From RGUW01 sp040399325 (GTDB lineage Bacteria > Cyanobacteriota > Cyanobacteriia > PCC-6307 > Cyanobiaceae), in assembly GCA_040399325.1 (NCBI GenBank), contig JBBASJ010000004.1, positions 1 through 64,000 of the forward strand: a DNA stretch of 64,000 nucleotides, given 5' to 3'. Numbering within the stretch: the stretch's first letter is position 1; each line of letters opens with the position of its first letter. Made by a program: the position numbers and the translations under genes. Positions 56,699 to 64,000 of the stretch are shown here, piece after piece. The notes below the pieces were generated by a model. It had not been told where the DNA came from and searched no databases. It worked only from the letters and a program-made list of their open reading frames with translations.

Positions 56699-59230
56699 AT
56701 GACGTTCACCGAGAACCCCCAGGCTCAGCCGGGTGCAGCCCTGCCGATGTCGGCCAGTTTCAGCGACCGTCAGCGCACCGGTCTGACGGCCGATGACCTG
56801 TTCGAAGGCATCACCGAGCACCTGTTCTTTTCGCTGGGCCGCAGCGCCGTTGATCCCAGCCCCCACGACCTGTACATGGCGCTCAGCTACGCGGTGCGCG
56901 ACCGGCTCATGAACAGGCATCTGGCCGCCAAAGACCTGATGCGCCAGCAGCGCCCCAAGGCGGTGGCCTACCTCTCGGCCGAGTTTCTGATCGGCCCCCA
57001 GCTGGCCAACAACCTGCTGATGCTGGGGTTGCAGAGCGAAGCCGGCGAGGCCCTGGCCCGCTTCGGCATCAGCGACCCCGAGCAGGTCTTTGCCGTGGAG
57101 GAGGAACCCGGTCTCGGCAATGGCGGTCTGGGGCGCCTGGCGGCCTGCTACAGCGAATCGCTGGCGTCGCTGGAGATCCCGGCCACCGGCTACGGCATTC
57201 GCTACGAATTCGGCATCTTCGATCAGCTGATCCGAAACGGTGCCCAGGTCGAGATCACCGACAAATGGCTCAAGGGCGGCTGGCCCTGGGAGCTGGTCCA
57301 TCCCACCAAGGCCCAGAGCGTGGGCTTCGGCGGCCGCACCGAGGCCTGGCACGACGAGCAGGGCCGTTACCGGGTGCGCTGGATGCCGGCCGAGGTGGTG
57401 CAGGGCATCCCCCACGACGTGCCGGTGCCGGGGTACCGCGTCAACAGCTGCGGCCGGTTGCGGCTGTGGCGGGCCGAGGCCTCCGAGGCGTTTGATTTCC
57501 ATGCCTTCAACAGCGGCGATTTTCATGGCGCCGTTGAGGCCAAGGTGGGCAGTGAAACCCTCTCGAAGGTGCTGTATCCCAATGACGGCACCGACGGCGG
57601 CCGCCGTCTGCGGCTGATGCAGCAGCACTTCTTTGTGAGCTGCTCGCTGCAGGACATGCTCGCCAACCTGCAGCGCCGCGGCATCGCCATCGAGGAATTT
57701 CCGCGTCACTGGGCCGTGCAGCTCAATGACACCCATCCGGCGGTCGCCGTGGCCGAATTGATGCGGCTGCTGCTCGATGACCATGGCCTCGATTGGGATC
57801 AGGCCTGGGCCATCGTCTCGGGTTCATTGGCGTACACCAACCACACCCTGTTGCCCGAAGCACTGGAGTGCTGGGGTCTTGACCTGTTCGGCTCCCTGCT
57901 GCCCCGGCATCTTGAGTTGATCTATGAGATCAATGCCCGCTTTCTGCAGCAGGTGCGGCTGCGCCACCCGGGCAATGATCAGATCCTCAGGCGGGTGTCG
58001 ATCATCGATGAGGGCGGCGCCAAAGCGGTGCGCATGGCCCATCTGGCCGTGGTGGGCAGCCATCACGTCAATGGCGTGGCGGCCCTGCACAGCGACCTGG
58101 TCAAGCGCGATCTGTTTCCTGAATTTGCGGCGATCTGGCCCGAGAAGTTCACCAACGTGACCAACGGGGTCACCCCCAGGCGCTGGCTTGCCCTGGCCAA
58201 TCCACCGCTCCACGATCTGCTGAGTCAGACCGTGGGTGCCAACTGGCCTGCCCAGATCGATGCGCTGCAGAGGCTGGAATCCTTCCAGCACGACGAGGGC
58301 TTCCTGGAGCGCTGGGCCGCCTGCAAGCTGGCCGGCAAGCGCCGGCTCGCCGCCGTGATCGATCAGCGCAATGGCCTGCTGGTCGACCCCACCAGCCTGT
58401 TTGATGTGCAGGTGAAACGGATTCATGAATACAAACGCCAGCACCTCAATGCCCTGGGGGTGATCGCCCGTTACCTGCGCATCAAGAACGGCGACACCCA
58501 GGGCCTGGCGCCGCGCACGGTGATCTTCGGTGGCAAGGCGGCTCCCGGTTATGCCATGGCCAAGCTGATCATCCGCTTCATCAACGGCATCGCCGAGACG
58601 GTCAACAGCGATCCCGACATGAAGGGGCTGCTGAAGGTGGCCTTCCTGGCCGATTTCAATGTGCAGCTGGGCGAGAAGATCTATCCGGCGGCCGATCTCT
58701 CCGAGCAGATCTCAACGGCCGGTCTGGAGGCCTCGGGCACCGGCAACATGAAATTCGCCCTCAACGGTGCTCTCACCATCGGCACCCTTGACGGGGCCAA
58801 TGTCGAAATTCGTGAGCAGGTGGGTGAGGAGAACTTCGTGCTCTTCGGCCACACCACCGATCAGATCCAGGAGCTGCACCGCAACGGTTACCGACCCTGG
58901 GAGTGGGTGGCGCAAAGTCCGTTGCTCCAAGAGATCTTCGCCCTGATCGAGGGCGGCCATTTCAGCGCCGGCGATGGCGATCTGTTCAGGCCGTTGGTGC
59001 AGAACCTGGTCGGTCGTGATCCCTTTGCCGTGATCGCCGACTTCAACGCCTACCTCGAGGCCCAGCAGCGGGTCGATGCGGCCTGGCAGCACCGGCGCGA
59101 CTGGCAGCGCATGAGTCTGTTGAACACGGCGCGCAGCGGTTTCTTCTCCTCGGATCGGGCCGTGCGCGAGTACGCCAGAACCATCTGGCAGGTGAAGCCG
59201 GTTCCCGTCGAGCTGAGCTGTCCTCTGTGA
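56699..59230 (+). CDS. glgP: glycogen/starch/alpha-glucan phosphorylase (copy 2)
   Basis: ATG 56699 gives 843 aa, the more usual length of the family. Motifs are EEPGLGNGGLGRLAACY, NDTHPAVAVAELMRLL, FGGKAAPGYAMAKLIIRF and ASGTGNMKFALNGAL with the cofactor lysine. It is about 50 kb from copy 1, uses much more GC-rich codons, and has a longer N-terminus. It is divergent from the channel-like gene, with 138 bases between, including a short A/T-rich stretch that should hold its promoter. Confidence 0.95.
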   Translation: MTFTENPQAQPGAALPMSASFSDRQRTGLTADDLFEGITEHLFFSLGRSAVDPSPHDLYMALSYAVRDRLMNRHLAAKDLMRQQRPKAVAYLSAEFLIGPQLANNLLMLGLQSEAGEALARFGISDPEQVFAVEEEPGLGNGGLGRLAACYSESLASLEIPATGYGIRYEFGIFDQLIRNGAQVEITDKWLKGGWPWELVHPTKAQSVGFGGRTEAWHDEQGRYRVRWMPAEVVQGIPHDVPVPGYRVNSCGRLRLWRAEASEAFDFHAFNSGDFHGAVEAKVGSETLSKVLYPNDGTDGGRRLRLMQQHFFVSCSLQDMLANLQRRGIAIEEFPRHWAVQLNDTHPAVAVAELMRLLLDDHGLDWDQAWAIVSGSLAYTNHTLLPEALECWGLDLFGSLLPRHLELIYEINARFLQQVRLRHPGNDQILRRVSIIDEGGAKAVRMAHLAVVGSHHVNGVAALHSDLVKRDLFPEFAAIWPEKFTNVTNGVTPRRWLALANPPLHDLLSQTVGANWPAQIDALQRLESFQHDEGFLERWAACKLAGKRRLAAVIDQRNGLLVDPTSLFDVQVKRIHEYKRQHLNALGVIARYLRIKNGDTQGLAPRTVIFGGKAAPGYAMAKLIIRFINGIAETVNSDPDMKGLLKVAFLADFNVQLGEKIYPAADLSEQISTAGLEASGTGNMKFALNGALTIGTLDGANVEIREQVGEENFVLFGHTTDQIQELHRNGYRPWEWVAQSPLLQEIFALIEGGHFSAGDGDLFRPLVQNLVGRDPFAVIADFNAYLEAQQRVDAAWQHRRDWQRMSLLNTARSGFFSSDRAVREYARTIWQVKPVPVELSCPL

Positions 59231-59312
59231 GGCCTGCTCAGGGGTGCTGACGCCGGATGCCGGCCCGGTCACACTGGGTTCAGGACGTCCATGACCTGAG
59301 CCTGACCACGCG

Positions 59313-60527
59313 ATGACCCATCACCAGATTCTTGTGGTCGGTGGTGGTGCCGCCGGCATCACCGCCGCCGCCCAGCTGCGGCGGGCCCGCCCCAGCCTCG
59401 ACATCGCCATTCTTGAGCCCGCCAGCGAGCACTGGTACCAGCCCGGCTGGACCCTGGTGGGTGGTGGCGTGTTCAGCCTCGATGAAACCCGCCGCGCCGA
59501 GCGCGATCTGATCCCCAGCGGCGTGACCTGGATCCAGGCGGCGGCCCGAGGTTTTGATCCCGACCACAACCAGGTCACCACCAGCGATGGCCAGACCCTG
59601 CAGTACGACGTGCTGATCGTGGCCACGGGGCTGACCCTGGCGTGGGACCGCATCAAGGGGCTGGGCGAGGCCCTGGGGTCAGGCGGGGTCTGCAGCAACT
59701 ACAGCAAGGACGTCGCGCCTTACACCTGGGAGGCGATCCAGGCGTTCAAGGGCGGCAATGCCGTCTTCACCTGCCCCCCCATGCCGATCAAGTGCCCTGG
59801 CGCGCCGCAGAAGATCGCCTACATGGCCGATGACGTGTTCAAGAAGAAGCGTCTGGCCGCCAAGGTGATCTATGCCACCGCGACCCCCGGCATCTTCGGC
59901 ATTCCGGCCTATGCCGCTCCCCTGCGCGAGGTGGTCAGGCGCAAGGGCGTCGACGCCCGTTACAACCACGTGCTCACCGAGGTGCGAGCCGACACGCGCG
60001 AGGCGGTGTTCGCCGTCAAGGAGAACGACAGCGAGCGTCAGGAGGTGATCCCCTACGACCTGCTGCACGTCACCCCGCCCATGGCCGCTCCGGCGGTGGT
60101 CTCGGGCAGCCCCCTCGCCAATGGCGCCGGCTTTGTCGAGGTGGACCAGTACAGCCTGCAGCATGTTCGCTACCCGAACGTCTTTTCGCTGGGTGATGTG
60201 AGCGGGATGCCCAACTCCAAGACCGCCGCGGCGGTGCGCGGTCAGGCGCCGGTGGTGACGGCCAACCTGCTGGCCCTGCTTGATGGCCGGCCGCTGGAGG
60301 CCGCCTACGACGGCTACAGCTGCTGCCCGCTGATCACCGGCTACGGCAAAACGATCATGGCCGAGTTCAACTACAAGCAGGAGCCCACGCCCTCGTTCCC
60401 GCTCGATCCCACCAAGGAGCGCTGGAGCATGTGGTTCGTCAAGCGCAAGATCCTGCCGTCGCTGTACTGGAACCGCATGCTGGCCGGGGCCGCACATGAA
60501 CGTCAGTTCGTGCCGGGCAACCACTGA
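59313..60527 (+). CDS. sulfide:quinone oxidoreductase-like flavoprotein
   Basis: The 404-aa protein has the FAD-binding VGGGAAGITAAAQL at the N-terminus, the second Rossmann-type segment, and FSLGDVSGMPNSKTAAAVRG before the C-terminus. Candidate active-site cysteines lie in TCPPMPIKCPGAP and SCCPLITGYG, as in type II/III sulfide:quinone reductases. It would pass electrons from sulfide to the quinone pool at the membrane face. An NDH-2-type role cannot be excluded. Its end overlaps the PhoX gene by 25 bases. Confidence 0.8.
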   Translation: MTHHQILVVGGGAAGITAAAQLRRARPSLDIAILEPASEHWYQPGWTLVGGGVFSLDETRRAERDLIPSGVTWIQAAARGFDPDHNQVTTSDGQTLQYDVLIVATGLTLAWDRIKGLGEALGSGGVCSNYSKDVAPYTWEAIQAFKGGNAVFTCPPMPIKCPGAPQKIAYMADDVFKKKRLAAKVIYATATPGIFGIPAYAAPLREVVRRKGVDARYNHVLTEVRADTREAVFAVKENDSERQEVIPYDLLHVTPPMAAPAVVSGSPLANGAGFVEVDQYSLQHVRYPNVFSLGDVSGMPNSKTAAAVRGQAPVVTANLLALLDGRPLEAAYDGYSCCPLITGYGKTIMAEFNYKQEPTPSFPLDPTKERWSMWFVKRKILPSLYWNRMLAGAAHERQFVPGNH

Positions 60528-62665
60528 GCGCCGTCGCGGCGGCTGATCGCCACCACCCCCGGCCGCGGCGGCCGCCCCGGGACCCCTGAGGGCCAGTTGG
60601 AGCCCAGGGGTACCCAGCGCAGTTGCTCGAAACGCCGGCCACTGCGATCCACCAGGGTGTGGGCCTGGGCCTCGACGGCCTGGCCCTGGCGCGTGCCAGT
60701 GGTTTCGCCGGGATGCTGCACCGCCAGAAACAGGGTGCGCCCGTCGGCATCAAAGCAGGGGCCGCACAGCTCACAGTCGATCGGGCCGATGGCAAAGCAC
60801 AGGGCCTGGCCGGCCGCTGCCCCCTGGCGGGGCAGCACCCAGCAGCTGTTGTTGCCAAACACATCGAGGTTGGCGCTGCTCGAGCGGTCGGTGGTGATCC
60901 AGAGGTTGCCCGCCGGGTCAAAGGCCAGGTTGTCGGGGTTGCTGAACCCCAGGCCCCCCTGCCAGGGGGTGCCGCCGGTGGCCTCCATCCGCCAGCTGAA
61001 ACGGGCCCCGCGCGCGCTGCCGCCGTCGCCCAGACGCATCACCCAGCCGTGGGGCCAGTTGGCCTGGCCGGCGGGCCCCTTGAAGATGGCCGGGTCGGCG
61101 CCGCCCTCATCGCCCCGGCCGGCGGCCGTGAAGGCGATCAGCAGGTCGCCGTTGTGTGGGTCGATGTCGGTGTCTTCGGGGCGGGCCGCGGCGGTGGCGC
61201 CGATCGCATTGGCGGCCAGGTGCGCGTCGATCAGGATCGCCCCCTGCTGGCGCAGGCGTGCTTCGGGGTCATCGCCCAGCACCGGGTAGAGGTCGGCCAG
61301 GGTGGTGTGACGCTGGCAGTAGGCGTCGACGTCGGCATCGCTCGCCAGGGCCTGCGCGCCGCTGCGACGCCGGTCGCCATGGGGCAGCAGGGTGGGTTGG
61401 GCAATGCCAAAGCGCGCGTAGTGACTCGGTCGCTGCGGGTCGAGTCGGGTGGCGGGCTCGAGCACCAGCCAGCGGCCGCTCCCGCCCGGTTCAAAGCGGG
61501 CCACCTCCAGCCGGCCGTGCTCGAGCAGCCGTCCGTTGGCCGGGTCGCTCGGGGTGCTCACACGCCCATCACTCACAAACCGGTAGAGGTGGCCGCCGTG
61601 ACGGTCGCAGCCCGAGTAGACGATCAGGGGGTCGCCGGCCCTGGCCACGACGGCCACGGCTTCATGGCGGAACCGTCCCAGCCAGCTGTGTTTGACGGCG
61701 TCCTGCCGGGGCTGGCGCGGGTCGAATTCCACCATCCAGCCGTAGTGGTTGCCGGGCAGCCCGAACGGGTTGCCCAGCCCGTCGAGCCGGGTGCCGTCCC
61801 AGCGGAACGGTCGCTGGGACGGTGCGGTTGCCGAGCCGTCGGCAAACACCGCCTCGCTCACCTGGCTCTGGACGTTTTCTTCGGCGCTGAGCACCGTGCC
61901 CCAGGGGGTGGTGCCGCCGGCGCAGTTGGCGAAGGTTCCGCGCAGGCCCGCGCCCTGGCTGCCGCGGTAGCCCAGCGGTGCCGGGTTGCGAAACACCGCT
62001 GCCGCCGGGCCGCTGCAGCGCACCGGCGTCAGCCCGTCGATGCGCCGTTCATAGCCGCTGCCCTGCAGGCGATGCCAGCGGCCGTTGCTGTGCTGCAGTT
62101 CGAGCACGCCGATGCCGAGATCGGCCATGGCCGCCTCGGCCACCTGGCGCACCATCGCGAGCAGGGGATCATCCGCTGGCAGCGCGGTGGCGTCGACGCT
62201 GCCGCCGCGGGCCGCCAGCGCCTGCTGCAGCGCCGCCAGCGGCAGGGGCGTGCCCACGGCCTCGCCGTAGCCCGACGCCCAGGTCTGGGGACTGATGTAT
62301 TCGAAATTGACGCTCAGCAGGGCGCGGTTGCCCTCCAGGGGGGTGAGGGCCAGGTAGTCGTTGTTGAACCCGAAGCGACCACCGGCGAGCCGATCGCCCC
62401 ACACCACCAGCAGTTCGGCGCTGAAGCCTTCGGGCACGAGCAGCCGGTCGTCGAGCGTCAGCTGGCGGTACAGCGCGCGCTGCTGGGCCGCGCTGAGCCC
62501 GTCGCCGGGCAGGGGCAATGGCGGCCGCAGGGGCTTGAAGCCCAGCTGGCCGTGGCCTGCGCCTGCCGAAGCCTGACCCTGCATCAGGCTTGCGGCCGCG
62601 GCACTGCCGCCCAGGCCCAGCAGCTGCAACAGGCGGCGACGGCTCAGCTCAGCGGTTTGGCTCAT
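60503..62665 (-). CDS. phoX: PhoX-family alkaline phosphatase (Tat-exported)
   Basis: ATG 62665 overlaps the upstream stop (ATGA) and is preferred over TTG 62674. The 720-aa product has a Tat signal (SRRRLLQLLGLGGSAAAASL). Core stretches of the PhoX/DUF839 fold are FGFNNDYLAL, NCAGGTTPWGTVLSAEEN, NHYGWMVEFDP, GRFRHEAVAVV, DRHGGHLYRFVSDGRV and GFSNPDNLAFDPAGNLWITTD. PhoX is a calcium- and iron-dependent phosphatase induced by phosphate starvation. It is the third gene of a probable phosphate operon. Confidence 0.9.
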   Translation of the reverse strand: MSQTAELSRRRLLQLLGLGGSAAAASLMQGQASAGAGHGQLGFKPLRPPLPLPGDGLSAAQQRALYRQLTLDDRLLVPEGFSAELLVVWGDRLAGGRFGFNNDYLALTPLEGNRALLSVNFEYISPQTWASGYGEAVGTPLPLAALQQALAARGGSVDATALPADDPLLAMVRQVAEAAMADLGIGVLELQHSNGRWHRLQGSGYERRIDGLTPVRCSGPAAAVFRNPAPLGYRGSQGAGLRGTFANCAGGTTPWGTVLSAEENVQSQVSEAVFADGSATAPSQRPFRWDGTRLDGLGNPFGLPGNHYGWMVEFDPRQPRQDAVKHSWLGRFRHEAVAVVARAGDPLIVYSGCDRHGGHLYRFVSDGRVSTPSDPANGRLLEHGRLEVARFEPGGSGRWLVLEPATRLDPQRPSHYARFGIAQPTLLPHGDRRRSGAQALASDADVDAYCQRHTTLADLYPVLGDDPEARLRQQGAILIDAHLAANAIGATAAARPEDTDIDPHNGDLLIAFTAAGRGDEGGADPAIFKGPAGQANWPHGWVMRLGDGGSARGARFSWRMEATGGTPWQGGLGFSNPDNLAFDPAGNLWITTDRSSSANLDVFGNNSCWVLPRQGAAAGQALCFAIGPIDCELCGPCFDADGRTLFLAVQHPGETTGTRQGQAVEAQAHTLVDRSGRRFEQLRWVPLGSNWPSGVPGRPPRPGVVAISRRDGAQWLPGTN

Positions 62666-63570
62666 GGCTTGCAATCGGGGTGTCGCACCGGGCTCAGCCG
62701 CACCAGGTGGCTGGCCTGCAGGGGGTTGAAGTTATCGTCGCTGGCCAGGATCAGGGTGGGCCGTCCATCGGCCAGCGGTGGTGCGGCCAGCAGCACCTCC
62801 CAGTTGTCGCGCGGCAGTCCCAGGCTGTCGAGGTTCCACTGCTGCAGCGGCACCAGGGGCCTGGCCGCGGGGTCGGGGCCCGGCAGGGGGTAGAGCACGA
62901 GCCGGGCCTGCCACCGGTCAGGGGCGTCAAACCGGCGCCACAACCCCAGCAGGCCGCGGTCGGTGGCCAGCAGATCGGTGAGTCCCCAGCCACTGGGCAG
63001 GGCCAGGGGCTGCAGCGGCTTGCGCTGTACCGGCCAGCGCAGCAGCCGCACCCGGTCGGTGGGGTCCTGTTGCAGCGGCCGTTCAGCCGCCATCAGCAGG
63101 GCGCCCGATCCGGGCAGCCGGGTCAGGGACTCCGGGCCGCCGTTGCTGTGCAGGCCGCTGCCCTGCTGCAGCTGCCAGTCGGCGGGCAGGGCCACCCGCT
63201 GCTGCAGCTGGCCCGTGACCAGGTCGTAGCGCAGCAGCTCGGCCGGGCGCGGTGGCTGCAGTCGCCCTTCGCTGGCGACCCACAGGCTGGCACCGTCGAG
63301 CACCAGACCCTCGCCGTCCATCGGTTGCGGCTGGGGCAATGGCAGCGGGGCCAGCGGCCTGAGTCCCGCCAGCCCGCCATGCCGCAGTCCCTGCCAGCGG
63401 CCGATGCTGCCGTTGGGGCCATCGCTGAGCAGCCACAGCGTGTCGTTGCCGCTGCTGTAGGCCCCGGCCGAAAAGCCCCCTCCGGCAGAGCGGGGCAGCA
63501 CGGTCTGCTCGACGCGTTGCCAGCCGGCGCTCAGGGGGCAGGGCAGCGCGATCGGACCGGGCCACTCCAT
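62662..63570 (-). CDS. phytase-like esterase domain protein
   Basis: The 302-aa protein has the beta-propeller pattern of the esterase-like phytase family (PF13449): DTLWLLSDGPNGSIGRW, MDGEGLVLDGASLWVASEG, GGPESLTRLPGSGALLMAAE and LILASDDNFNPLQ. There is no clear signal peptide. It may hydrolyse organic phosphate esters. The stop overlaps the PhoX start by ATGA, and the start lies 9 bases after the transporter gene. Confidence 0.75.
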   Translation of the reverse strand: MEWPGPIALPCPLSAGWQRVEQTVLPRSAGGGFSAGAYSSGNDTLWLLSDGPNGSIGRWQGLRHGGLAGLRPLAPLPLPQPQPMDGEGLVLDGASLWVASEGRLQPPRPAELLRYDLVTGQLQQRVALPADWQLQQGSGLHSNGGPESLTRLPGSGALLMAAERPLQQDPTDRVRLLRWPVQRKPLQPLALPSGWGLTDLLATDRGLLGLWRRFDAPDRWQARLVLYPLPGPDPAARPLVPLQQWNLDSLGLPRDNWEVLLAAPPLADGRPTLILASDDNFNPLQASHLVRLSPVRHPDCKP

Positions 63571-63579
63571 CGCGCCCGC

Positions 63580-64000
63580 TCAGATCGATTCCATGTCGAC
63601 CCCGGTGGTCTCGATCCGGTAGATCCAGGTGATCACGGCCCCTACCAGGGAGGTGATCGCCAGCAGCGGCAGCAGCCGCTCGGTGCCCCAGTCGGCCAGC
63701 AGGGTCGGAAAGAAAAACGCCGTCAGCACGGCACCCACCTTGCCCGTGGCGGCGGCCAGGCCAGCCCCCAGGCCCCGCACCCGGGTCGGAAACACCTCGC
63801 CGGCGAGCAGATAGGTCTGGGCATTGGGCCCCAGGTTGGTCATGAACTGGAACAGCACGAAGCCGATCACGATCACCACCAGGTTGCTCTGGCCGTTGAG
63901 GTTGCCGAGGGCCGCGATCAGCAGCCCGGCGGCGCAGCCCACAAACCCCAGGATCTGCAGCGGGATGCGGCCCCAGCGATCCGCCAGGGCAATGGCGCAG
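63580..64000 (-). CDS. MFS transporter, C-terminal part (partial at window edge)
   Basis: The frame runs past the right edge (LADRWGRIPLQILGFVGC upstream, with the D-R-x-G-R loop of major facilitator proteins) and ends in VDMESI. NLGPNAQTYLLAGEVFPTRVRG and AATGKVGAVLTAFFFP are like sugar- and phosphate-transporting members of the family, in particular the GPNxxTxxxxxEVFPTRxR pattern of phosphate symporters. With PhoX and the phytase-like gene downstream, a phosphate or sugar-phosphate substrate is plausible. Confidence 0.8.
   Translation of the reverse strand, partial: CAIALADRWGRIPLQILGFVGCAAGLLIAALGNLNGQSNLVVIVIGFVLFQFMTNLGPNAQTYLLAGEVFPTRVRGLGAGLAAATGKVGAVLTAFFFPTLLADWGTERLLPLLAITSLVGAVITWIYRIETTGVDMESI

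Noticed and set aside
1..64000. CRISPR array, insertion sequence, rRNA operon, Yfr1 or replication origin
   Set aside because: I looked for regularly spaced repeats, transposase-like proteins, rRNA sequence, the Yfr1 core ACTCCTCACAC and DnaA-box clusters, and saw none.

Overview
The window comes from a GC-rich cyanobacterium, most likely of the Synechococcus/Cyanobium type. The evidence is a phycobilisome rod linker with a membrane tail (cpcL), the NDH-1 subunit gene ndhL beside a DUF3007 gene and trpA, a cytochrome c6-like protein, type III glutamine synthetase (glnN), two glycogen phosphorylases, fused hisIE and pyrF-pyrE genes, and HIP1 octamers (GCGATCGC, for example at 1211 and 30721). 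A run of exactly 100 N at 45562-45661 shows this is a draft assembly. Genes are packed tightly. Many are joined by ATGA or GTGA overlaps, and several convergent pairs overlap at their 3' ends.

Layout. 1-6.1 kb: end of an unknown gene, a small ORF, a hairpin terminator, glnN, and a glgP-TerB-like-hypothetical operon. 6.1-14.1 kb: a HupE-type metal permease, a QueD-family enzyme, hisIE, cpcL, a ZnuCB-like metal ABC transporter, a secreted metzincin-type protease, a DUF2214 membrane protein, a group 2 sigma factor, two small proteins and a PsiE-like protein. 14.1-16 kb: a response regulator and histidine kinase, translationally coupled to the next block. 16-37 kb: a large cell-surface block with glycosyltransferase-like proteins, a polysaccharide pyruvyl transferase, a methyltransferase, several large proteins I do not recognise, and a type I secretion operon (parvulin-like foldase, ABC transporter with cyclic-nucleotide-binding and C39-like domains, HlyD adaptor, small membrane protein). 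No secreted substrate is visible.

37-48 kb: a Nif11-cupin fusion at the end of an SbcD-SbcC-like nuclease operon, a cytochrome c6-like gene, a YciI-like protein, an aminotransferase, two methyltransferases around the assembly gap, trpA-DUF3007-ndhL, and a class I tRNA with anticodon UAA whose 5' end is overlapped by a frameshifted HNH endonuclease relic. 48.6-64 kb: an RND efflux pump, a pyrimidine pair (pyrFE, pyrC) joined to a TrkA/RCK-domain channel-like protein, a second glycogen phosphorylase, a sulfide:quinone oxidoreductase-like protein, and a probable phosphate-scavenging operon (PhoX, phytase-like esterase, MFS transporter) running off the right edge.

The best candidate for an undescribed system is the 16-37 kb block. 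It may be a regulated surface-glycan and protein-export module built from unusual multidomain proteins. The most concrete oddities are the class I tRNA with the HNH relic, the 41-bp exact repeat shared by the psiE-like and cupin genes, and an assembly gap whose flanks suggest that no sequence is missing.
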